Below are positions 15,405 through 20,731 of a stretch of 20,731 nt of DNA, one piece after another. Made by a program: the position numbers and the translations under genes. The stretch comes from a virus: IMG/VR virus record IMGVR_UViG_3300033150_002282, positions 1-20,731 of that record; one strand, written 5' to 3'. Positions within the stretch are counted from its first letter, which is position 1. Every line of letters begins with the position of its first letter. The notes beneath the pieces were generated by a model. The model saw nothing but the letters and a program-made list of their open reading frames with translations, ran no database searches and was not told the origin of the DNA.

Positions 15405-15605
15405 ATGTGCGAATTCACAGACGCAGTTGCCGCAGATGCAAGAGCAATTTCAGCAACCAATCTTGCAATAAGAACCGCAAGGGATTTATCAAATCAAGCA
15501 CAAAAAATTCAACAGGATTTATTAGATCCGGTAAAGGTTGCAAACTTAAAAAGAAAACTTGAAACAAGAAGACGTGGAAATGATTCGAAGCCAACGCACC
15601 TTTGA
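15405..15605 (+). CDS. Small helical protein, unknown function
   Basis: A 66-residue protein after a strong GGAGGG site (the stop of the previous gene is five bases upstream). Residues about 5-45 form an amphipathic, Ala-rich helix (AVAADARAISATNLAIRTAR), then QQDLLDPVKVANLKRKLE, with a basic tail (RRRGND). There is no membrane segment and no Cys at a lipobox position. Its only Cys is residue 2. The TGA overlaps the -35 box of the next promoter. It is likely co-expressed with the coiled-coil protein before it, perhaps as a partner. Function cannot be named. Confidence 0.55.
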   Translation: MCEFTDAVAADARAISATNLAIRTARDLSNQAQKIQQDLLDPVKVANLKRKLETRRRGNDSKPTHL

Positions 15606-15630
15606 CAAAACGAACTTGGCGTACTATAGT
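15602..15630 (+). promoter_or_regulatory. Sigma70-type promoter ahead of the chaperone/tape-measure block
   Basis: The -35 box is a perfect TTGACA at 15602-15607. The spacer is exactly 17 bases, and the -10 box is TATAGT at 15625-15630 (five of six to consensus). Transcription would start near 15637, about 60 bases before the next gene and upstream of hairpin HP3, so HP3 would lie in the 5' leader of the transcript. This is the strongest promoter I see in the window. Confidence 0.75.
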
Positions 15631-15651
15631 AAAGAAATGAGGTACCAAATA

Positions 15652-15676
15652 AATTACTACGGAAACCGGGGTAATT
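15652..15676 (+). repeat. Intergenic hairpin HP3 (TACTACGGAAACCG family)
   Basis: Bases 15652-15662 pair with 15666-15676 around an AAA loop. The outer arm AATTAC pairs with GTAATT, then there is one T/G wobble and one A/G mismatch before CGG/CCG. It shares TACTACGGAAACCG with HP1 and HP2. It sits in the predicted 5' leader downstream of the TTGACA/TATAGT promoter and 10 bases before the GGAGG site. The sequence after it (AGGCCATGTAATG) resembles that after HP2 (AGGCCAATGAAATG), so the leader may have been copied as a unit. Confidence 0.85.
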
Positions 15677-15698
15677 AAAAACAAAAGGAGGCCATGTA

Positions 15699-16676
15699 AT
15701 GGGCAACGACAAATCAAAGTCAGTTGACACAGGCCAGGACGAGAAGGAGAGTAGAGAACAGAAAGTTAAAGCCGGGATGGAGCAGGCAAAAGTAATGGAA
15801 GAAAGGGGTAGCCTTGCGCCCGATTCTCAATCTACACCCGTATCAGTCCCACAAACCTCAAACGAAACCTACGGCAAAAAAGAAAGTAACAACGGTATTC
15901 CCGAAGAAGAACCGGCAATGACGGTGGATGGTGAAATCCGCTTGCCTGTTGGGATCATTGATGACGGCGGCATCGTTCACAGCATCGCCACAGTAAAAGG
16001 GCTCTCAGGTAAAATTCGAGTAATGCTTGCGCAGCCGGAATGTCGCAAAAACGGTGGACGTGCACTTTCAACTTTGCTCCGAGAATGTGTAACTTCAATC
16101 GGAGATTTGCAACTTGGTAGTCCAGAAAAAGATTATATTCTCGATCTTACCGTTCCGGATCGTGACGTGTTGGCATTTGCTATCAGACAAAAGAGTTCGG
16201 GGCTCGATGACGAAATTGAAACTACAGGTGATTGTCCTCACTGTGAAGAAAAGATTAATATTTCTTTTACTTTAGACAATCTTGAAACGACTAACGTAAG
16301 CGAAACCATTTTTAAGCCGGAAGGAAAAAATTGGGTCGGGTATTTTAAGAATGAAAAACTCGGTTGTGATTTCAAACTTAAACTTCCTAATGGGAAGATT
16401 CAGGAAAAAGTTGTGCCTTTTGGAAAAACCAATCCGGTTAAAATGGCATATTTAACTCTACAACTTTCCTTACTTGAATATAACGGTCAAATAAATTTCA
16501 GAAAAAATTTTATTGAAGAAGAACTTGACCTCGAACATTTAGATTGGATTGATAAAAAGTTCGGAGAAAGTTCACCTGGTTTGAACACTATGCCGTTAAT
16601 TCAATGTGAAGAGTGCGGTCAGACCTTTCCCGCAAAACTTGATATAGTGGATTTTATGTTCAACCGGCAGAGGTAG
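15699..16676 (+). CDS. Cys-rich tail assembly/baseplate-type protein (probable tape-measure chaperone)
   Basis: A 325-residue protein. Residues 1-75 are polar and likely disordered. Residues about 77-165 form a compact domain (IRLPVGIIDDGGIVHSIATV, then GRALSTLLRECVTSIGDLQL, then LTVPDRDVLAFAIRQKS) of the kind in T4-type baseplate/assembly proteins encoded before tape measure genes. Two CxxC pairs, CPHC (179-182) and CEEC (303-306), 124 residues apart, could bind one zinc and close the C-terminal region. The gene follows promoter and HP3, with AAGGAGG as ribosome site, and is followed by a GpE-like gene and the tape measure, the usual order chaperone, chaperone, tape measure. Assembly factor is therefore the best call; structural baseplate protein is the alternative. 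Confidence 0.68.
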   Translation: MGNDKSKSVDTGQDEKESREQKVKAGMEQAKVMEERGSLAPDSQSTPVSVPQTSNETYGKKESNNGIPEEEPAMTVDGEIRLPVGIIDDGGIVHSIATVKGLSGKIRVMLAQPECRKNGGRALSTLLRECVTSIGDLQLGSPEKDYILDLTVPDRDVLAFAIRQKSSGLDDEIETTGDCPHCEEKINISFTLDNLETTNVSETIFKPEGKNWVGYFKNEKLGCDFKLKLPNGKIQEKVVPFGKTNPVKMAYLTLQLSLLEYNGQINFRKNFIEEELDLEHLDWIDKKFGESSPGLNTMPLIQCEECGQTFPAKLDIVDFMFNRQR

Positions 16677-16699
16677 TAATTATAGAAAGGAAAAATCTT

Positions 16700-16831
16700 T
16701 TGAAACAGTGTTTTAACATTGGACTTGTTACTCACTGGTCTCTGTCGGAATTAATGGAATTATCAGATGAAGATAGGAATTATATCGGATTTCTTGTTGA
16801 CCAATACGCGGAATTAATGAAAAGGAAATAG
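16700..16831 (+). CDS. Small GpE/DUF6760-like tail chaperone with TTG start
   Basis: A 43-codon gene in the gap before the tape measure, starting TTG with GAAAGGA at 16685-16691, eight bases upstream, and ending TAG at 16829-16831, five bases before the tape measure ATG. The product includes VTHWSLSELMELSDEDRNYI. The His-Trp, Ser-Glu-Leu and acidic helix recall the short GpE protein of phage P2 and the DUF6760 proteins of contractile injection systems, which lie in the same place. The frame is also open back to 16643, overlapping the end of the previous gene in the -1 frame, so a frameshift product is possible, but I see no standard slippery heptamer. Independent translation is favoured. Confidence 0.7.
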   Translation: MKQCFNIGLVTHWSLSELMELSDEDRNYIGFLVDQYAELMKRK

Positions 16832-16835
16832 TTAA

Positions 16836-19232
16836 ATGGTTGCCGGATCAATGGGAATGGGTCTTGTACTTACCTTTAAGGATTTCGCGTCTAAAGGAAT
16901 GAAGACCGCCGAAAAGAATTTTGGCAAGTTAGACGATGCAACCGAACGCGGTATAAAAACTCAGAAGAGAGCGGTTATTGCTACAAAGGTTGGAGCGGGT
17001 GCAATGATTGGTGGGGCGGGTATTATATTCGCCTTGAAAAAAACTGTTGATGAATCAGCAAAATACAGTCATGCGATGACGAAGTTTCAAGCCGTTTCGG
17101 GTGCTACTACTAAAGCTGTTCAGAGTATGAGTAAAAATTTCCTTGAATATTCTGCGGCACTTCCTGTTTCCGCTCATGAGATGGCCGAAGTCGCTATGGG
17201 TGCTGCTCGAATGGGTATTTTTGCAGAACAAGGTCAAAAAGGAACAGAAGCGTTTTCTATTGCTATAATTGAATTAGGGTCGGTAATGGAAACGGTTCCC
17301 ATTGATGAATTAAGCAGGAGTGTCGGGAAAATGATGGGATTATTTAGAACGGCACCGGAAGACCTCGGACGGCTAACTTCTGCCTTACTCTATACTGCAA
17401 GTTCTTCTAAAGTTACCGAAAGCGAACTCTTGGATACTACCGAGGGTTTATTAGGACTTTCAAGAATGATGAATTGGACAGAGGCACAAACAATAGGAAT
17501 GGCGGGAGCAATTGGTGATGCTGCAACTACATCTCAGGTAGGTGCGTCTGCGATGACTCGGTTCTTTTCTCTGATGGCTACGGACATGGATAAATTTGCT
17601 AAGTTTGTTGGAATATCCGAAGCGGAATTACGACAGAAATTTCGGAAAGATGCACCCGCCACGTTAGGATTGTTTATTGATAAATTAAAATCAATGAGTG
17701 GAACTGCGGATTTACAGTTAAAAGCACTTGATGAACTCGGCTTGGGAGGAGTTCGAGTTGGAAGGGCTTTAATGGGATTGGGTGGAATTCAAACATCGCT
17801 ACAAGAAAAAATGGCTGCTGCCACTAAAAAGTTTGATGAAGGTACTTATTCGCATGAACAGTTTTTGAAAGTAACAGAAAGTTTAACTTCAAAGTCAAAA
17901 ACTGCTGCTGGTTCAGTGTCGAATTTAGGAATAATAATGGGGAAAATATTAGAACCGGCAGTTATTAAAATAACGGATGCAGTTATTAATCTTTTATCAT
18001 GGCTTATAAATTTGTCTCCCGCGACTCAAAAGGCAGTTACTTTTTTTGCGGCGGGGTTAGGTATATTTCTACTCGTAGGTGGCGCGTTAGCTGTCATGGG
18101 TGGCATGGCAACGTATGCCGCAGTAAGCATTGGTGGACTTGGAAAAGTTTTTATGTTCCTAAACGAAAGTACAATTTTGACCAGAGTATATCTTTCAGAG
18201 GTAGGAGACAAAATTGTTGCAACATCTAAAAAAGCTGCTCTTGCCGCAGCAACTGGTATTAAAAAATTTGCATCTTCCCTTGTAATGGCGGGAAAAAAAG
18301 CTCTTGCTTTTTCAATTACATTAATACGAAACGCGGCTGCGGCAGTAGCGTCTTTTGCGGTTACAATGGCTACCACGGCGGTTGCTGGAATAGTTGCATT
18401 TACGGCTGCTCTTGTACCCGCAATTGCAGGTGCTTGGGCATTTACAGTTGCTTTACTTGCAAATCCAATAACGTGGATAGTTCTTGGAATTGTGGCTTTG
18501 ATAGCCGGAATAGTTTTACTTGTAATGAACTGGGATAAAGTTTCAGCCGCATTAGGTGTCGCTTGGGAATGGATGAAAAATGTTTTCTCGGTTATGTGGG
18601 AAGGAGTAAAGAAAATTGCTGTAGCAGTTAAAGAAAAAATAGGCGGGGCGTTTATAGCTATATGGGAAGGAATGAAGCGGGTAGCAATAGGAATTAAAGA
18701 ATCTATTGGTAGTGCCTTTGCATGGATTTGGGATAAAGCAACAGGTTTAAAAGATAAAATAGTGGGAGTTTTTGAAGGAATAAAAACAGTAATAACCGGA
18801 ATTTGGTCTACCGCAGTAAATGTTTTTAAATGGGCCGTTAATAAATATTTAAGTTATCTTAATGTTCTTCTACTTCCGTTTAGAAAAATAGCACATAAAA
18901 TTGGAATTACAATTCCCGAAATTCCTAAATTTGATGTTGGTGGCACTGTAACTTTATCACCTAATTTTGAAGCGGGAGCAATTCCAAGAGGTATTAAAGT
19001 TCCCGCCATGCTTGAAGCCGGTGAAAGAGTAGCACCGGTCGGAGCGGCGGGGGCGGAATCTCTTTCTTCTCCATTTCGCCAGTCGTCGGGTGCGGAAATA
19101 AAAACGGTAGTAATTGAAATGCCAGTTTATCTTGACGGACGCGAAATTTATAGATCAATTAAAGAAGTTGCCTACGAAGAGGCGTCGCAAAACTTCTCAG
19201 TAAAGGAGAAGGTCGGAAGGGGAACTGAATAA
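16836..19232 (+). CDS. Tail tape measure protein (TP901-type)
   Basis: A 798-residue protein that sets tail length and passes through the tube on infection. Residues about 1-65 are a basic, Gly-containing start (AGAMIGGAGIIFALKK). About 75-380 is the TP901-type tape measure core (MTKFQAVSGATTKAVQSMSK, then LPVSAHEMAEVAMGAARMGI, then MTRFFSLMATDMDKFAKFVG). Hydrophobic segments lie at about 400-426 and 540-564. A Trp-led repeat region follows (566-656, listed separately), and the end carries a Gly/Ala/Ser-rich tail and the common PAMLEAGERVAPVGAAG motif (about 728). By the usual rule of about 0.15 nm per residue the tail would be near 120 nm. AAAAGGAAA lies about ten bases before the ATG. Confidence 0.92.
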   Translation: MVAGSMGMGLVLTFKDFASKGMKTAEKNFGKLDDATERGIKTQKRAVIATKVGAGAMIGGAGIIFALKKTVDESAKYSHAMTKFQAVSGATTKAVQSMSKNFLEYSAALPVSAHEMAEVAMGAARMGIFAEQGQKGTEAFSIAIIELGSVMETVPIDELSRSVGKMMGLFRTAPEDLGRLTSALLYTASSSKVTESELLDTTEGLLGLSRMMNWTEAQTIGMAGAIGDAATTSQVGASAMTRFFSLMATDMDKFAKFVGISEAELRQKFRKDAPATLGLFIDKLKSMSGTADLQLKALDELGLGGVRVGRALMGLGGIQTSLQEKMAAATKKFDEGTYSHEQFLKVTESLTSKSKTAAGSVSNLGIIMGKILEPAVIKITDAVINLLSWLINLSPATQKAVTFFAAGLGIFLLVGGALAVMGGMATYAAVSIGGLGKVFMFLNESTILTRVYLSEVGDKIVATSKKAALAAATGIKKFASSLVMAGKKALAFSITLIRNAAAAVASFAVTMATTAVAGIVAFTAALVPAIAGAWAFTVALLANPITWIVLGIVALIAGIVLLVMNWDKVSAALGVAWEWMKNVFSVMWEGVKKIAVAVKEKIGGAFIAIWEGMKRVAIGIKESIGSAFAWIWDKATGLKDKIVGVFEGIKTVITGIWSTAVNVFKWAVNKYLSYLNVLLLPFRKIAHKIGITIPEIPKFDVGGTVTLSPNFEAGAIPRGIKVPAMLEAGERVAPVGAAGAESLSSPFRQSSGAEIKTVVIEMPVYLDGREIYRSIKEVAYEEASQNFSVKEKVGRGTE
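18531..18803 (+). repeat. 22-residue Trp-led repeats in the tape measure protein
   Basis: Tryptophans stand at residues 566, 588, 610, 632 and 657, spaced 22, 22, 22 and 25. The middle two units are nearly identical in pattern: WEGVKKIAVAVKEKIGGAF and WEGMKRVAIGIKESIGSAF. The units look like amphipathic helices repeating along the tail lumen. This is repetition of protein sequence; codons differ, so it is old. Confidence 0.8.
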
Positions 19233-19903
19233 TGATCGGTAAAGGATTATTTAAAAAAGAACTTGTATACGTTGATCCTTCACAAGTAGCGAGGCCGGTT
19301 TCTAAGTTCGAGTCGCGAAAACAAGGCGAAAAAGATTTAAAAAACTTATCCAGAGCACAAGCGAGTCCAGAAGAACGCAAAGCCACACTGCCCGAAACTA
19401 TTTCATTGTATGGTAAAGAGTGGCCCGTACCCATAAAAGGCGCACTCATTGATGTTGAGTTTCCGTCTGATTATCTATCTTTTCACTTTAACCCTCCGAA
19501 TCTTCAACAAACGCTCGTTGCAAACTGGACTGACATTCAGGCTCCAGGTTATCAAAGGCCGCTTATGCAGTGGACAAGCGGCGGGCCGCATACAATTCCT
19601 TTACGTCTTTTCTTTCTGGATTTCTGGAGGTACGGCGAAAACAGGATGGACGTTGAAGAAAGTTTGAATTGGATAATGACAAAAATGCAACCTCCGAAGG
19701 ATGGTGGGAATTCAAAACCGCCTTCACTGTTGGCCTTAGAATGGAGTGGAAAATCGTTGACACCTCGCAATCCCGGTCAAGCTTCAGAAACTTTTGTTAT
19801 ACGCGATATGAAAATAGACAGATCACAATTTGATATTGAACTAATAACGATTCGCGCAACAGTAGACTTAACATTAAACGAGTACATAGAGAGTGTGATT
19901 TGA
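19232..19903 (+). CDS. CIS-tube-type baseplate protein (N-terminal part of Afp7-like proteins)
   Basis: A 223-residue protein overlapping the tape measure stop by one base (TAATG). After a charged 55-residue start (KGLFKKELVYVDPSQVARPV), the core at about 72-132 carries LIDVEFPSDYLSFHFNPPNL, VANWTDIQAPGYQRP and QWTSGGPHTIPLRLFFLDFW. This is the FNP...W...P...GG...LRLFF pattern I know from the contractile-injection-system 'CIS tube protein' domain found in baseplate adaptor proteins such as Afp7. Those proteins also carry a LysM domain; here a separate LysM-like gene follows. The C-terminal half has VEESLNWIMTKMQPP and a final FDIELITIRATVDLTLNEYI strand pair. It probably joins the tube end to the hub. 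Confidence 0.78.
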   Translation: MIGKGLFKKELVYVDPSQVARPVSKFESRKQGEKDLKNLSRAQASPEERKATLPETISLYGKEWPVPIKGALIDVEFPSDYLSFHFNPPNLQQTLVANWTDIQAPGYQRPLMQWTSGGPHTIPLRLFFLDFWRYGENRMDVEESLNWIMTKMQPPKDGGNSKPPSLLALEWSGKSLTPRNPGQASETFVIRDMKIDRSQFDIELITIRATVDLTLNEYIESVI

Positions 19904-19904
19904 A

Positions 19905-20210
19905 ATGCCGTCATTCAAAGGATCAAGATATGCAGGTTTAGATAGAACGCGAGTTATAGAGGATCGCACAAAAACTTTTCTACATTTAAGAACCTTGCTT
20001 ACCGAGGAAGGCTTTGATGATCCCAATGCAGTCGAGTATGTTGTTAAAGAGGGCGATATGTTGGACGCGCTTGCATATAAGTATGGCGGATCGGAAACTT
20101 TATGGTGGATTATTGCGGAAGTAAACGGATTACTTACACCGTTTGATCCGGTGCCGGGATCAAAAATATTAATACCATCACCAGAATATTTCAGGAGTAG
20201 GTCGGTATAA
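19905..20210 (+). CDS. LysM-like baseplate protein (gp53/tail protein X type)
   Basis: A 101-residue protein whose residues about 44-91 (EYVVKEGDMLDALAYKYGGS, then WWIIAEVNGLLTPFDPVPGS, then KILIP) form a LysM-like fold as in tail protein X and T4 gp53. The first 40 residues are a helical leader (TKTFLHLRTLLTEEGF). The start is one base after the previous stop. AGTGTGATTTGAA gives only a weak ribosome site, so coupling is likely. It may bind peptidoglycan during entry or simply be a structural baseplate plug; the family does both. The next gene starts one base after its stop. Confidence 0.8.
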   Translation: MPSFKGSRYAGLDRTRVIEDRTKTFLHLRTLLTEEGFDDPNAVEYVVKEGDMLDALAYKYGGSETLWWIIAEVNGLLTPFDPVPGSKILIPSPEYFRSRSV

Positions 20211-20211
20211 C

Positions 20212-20731
20212 ATGGACAGACGAAGGCCACTATTTAACGTCAGGGTCGAACAAACAAAGGTTGAGACTATATCATCATTGGGTGCGGCAATAAAATCCGT
20301 TAGATACGAAGAGGGAGCCGATAAACCTGATTCTGTGTCCATTGAAGTAATAAACGCAAATCCTATCTTTCTTAGTGATCCCAAAGCAGCAGAAGGAATA
20401 ATTATATCTTTAGAAATGGGTTACGAAAATGAGATGGAGGATTTTGGTAACTTCAAATTAAAAAGACCTAAATATGATTTTCCCGCAACCGGTCACATTG
20501 CGTGGACGTTTCAAGGTGAACGCGAGGAAGAGGCAAAGCTTTCTATTAGTCAAGAACGTCGTCAATTCAAAGGAAAAACAGACGCGGAGATTGCAGGCAT
20601 AATCGCAAAAGAACAGGGCTTCAAAACTAAAACCAAAGACCCGGCAACAGGCAAACAAGTTTCCACGATTGCGGCGACTCCCGGTAAGCCTCGAACTATA
20701 ACCATTACCAACAAGACTTGGATGGAATTTT
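20212..20731 (+). CDS. gpD/gp27-like tail hub protein (late control D type), 3' truncated by the window
   Basis: The first 173 codons of an open frame that runs off the right edge. The start MDRRRPLFNVRVEQTKVETI, followed by IKSVRYEEGADKPDSVSIEV, is the usual opening of late-control-D/hub proteins. Next come NANPIFLSDPKAAEGIIISL and MGYENEMEDFGNFKLKRPKY, the loop pattern of the gp27 barrel. DFPATGHIAWTFQGEREEEA and RQFKGKTDAEIAGIIAKEQG match the later hub region. It lies directly after LysM and CIS-tube genes, the typical baseplate order. The ATG follows AGGAG, which lies 14 bases upstream in the previous gene. The rest is outside the window, so any spike domain is unseen. Confidence 0.8.
   Translation, partial: MDRRRPLFNVRVEQTKVETISSLGAAIKSVRYEEGADKPDSVSIEVINANPIFLSDPKAAEGIIISLEMGYENEMEDFGNFKLKRPKYDFPATGHIAWTFQGEREEEAKLSISQERRQFKGKTDAEIAGIIAKEQGFKTKTKDPATGKQVSTIAATPGKPRTITITNKTWMEF

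Noticed and set aside
15405-15605. Small helical gene as the outer part of a spanin pair
   Set aside because: There is no signal peptide with lipobox Cys and no outer-membrane-type sequence, and the gene does not overlap or nest in its neighbour.
16643-16710. Programmed -1 frameshift joining the assembly protein to the GpE-like frame
   Set aside because: The overlap GATTTTATGTTCAACC contains no X-XXY-YYZ slippery heptamer in the right phase, and the small gene has its own ribosome site and TTG. Kept only as an option in the finding.
1-20731. CRISPR arrays, tRNA or rRNA genes, insertion sequences
   Set aside because: No evenly spaced direct repeats, tRNA-like cloverleaf, rRNA stretch or transposase was seen. 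The three hairpins are far apart and lie singly between genes.

Overview
The window reads as part of the tail module of a contractile-tailed bacterial virus (myovirus or prophage), or of a closely related contractile injection system. All genes are on the + strand, tightly packed, mostly with clear Shine-Dalgarno sequences. At least one textbook sigma70-type promoter points to a bacterial host. I cannot name the host. No capsid, portal, terminase or integrase gene lies in the window, so I cannot tell a virion from a domesticated particle. Bulk GC is moderate (about 40 % where I counted), with two clearly GC-richer islands.

Layout: (1) 1-3342, end of an unknown gene, a small protein, tail sheath, then two paralogous gp19-type tube proteins. 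(2) 3398-8831, fibre and adhesin-like proteins: a DUF2793-like protein, a beta-helix fibre, a zinc-ribbon-tipped protein, a small protein, and a protein ending in a fibronectin-III-like domain. (3) 8846-14898, a glycan cassette: GT9-like transferase, SAM methyltransferase, a UDP-sulfoquinovose synthase (SQD1/SqdB)-like enzyme, a GT-B transferase, a second GT9-like transferase, a second methyltransferase and a small DUF4254-like protein. (4) 14914-15605, a membrane-anchored coiled-coil protein and a small helical protein. (5) 15699-20731, the second tail block: a Cys-rich assembly protein (probable tape-measure chaperone), a 43-codon TTG-started GpE-like gene absent from a simple ATG scan, a tape measure protein, a CIS-tube-type protein, a LysM-like protein and the start of a gpD-like hub.

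How it fits together: sheath, tubes, tape measure, chaperones and hub build the contractile tail. The fibre block determines what the particle binds. The glycan cassette interrupts the tail module and probably makes and attaches a modified, possibly sulfonated, sugar to a virion protein or to the host surface.

The two most notable observations are the SQD1-like enzyme inside a tail operon, in a gene with foreign base composition, and a family of three intergenic hairpins. The hairpins share the core TACTACGGAAACCG and have co-varying arms. They sit just upstream of the fibre block, of the second GT9-like gene and of the chaperone/tape-measure block. Two of them are associated with promoter-like sequences, which resembles a mobile promoter/stem-loop cassette.
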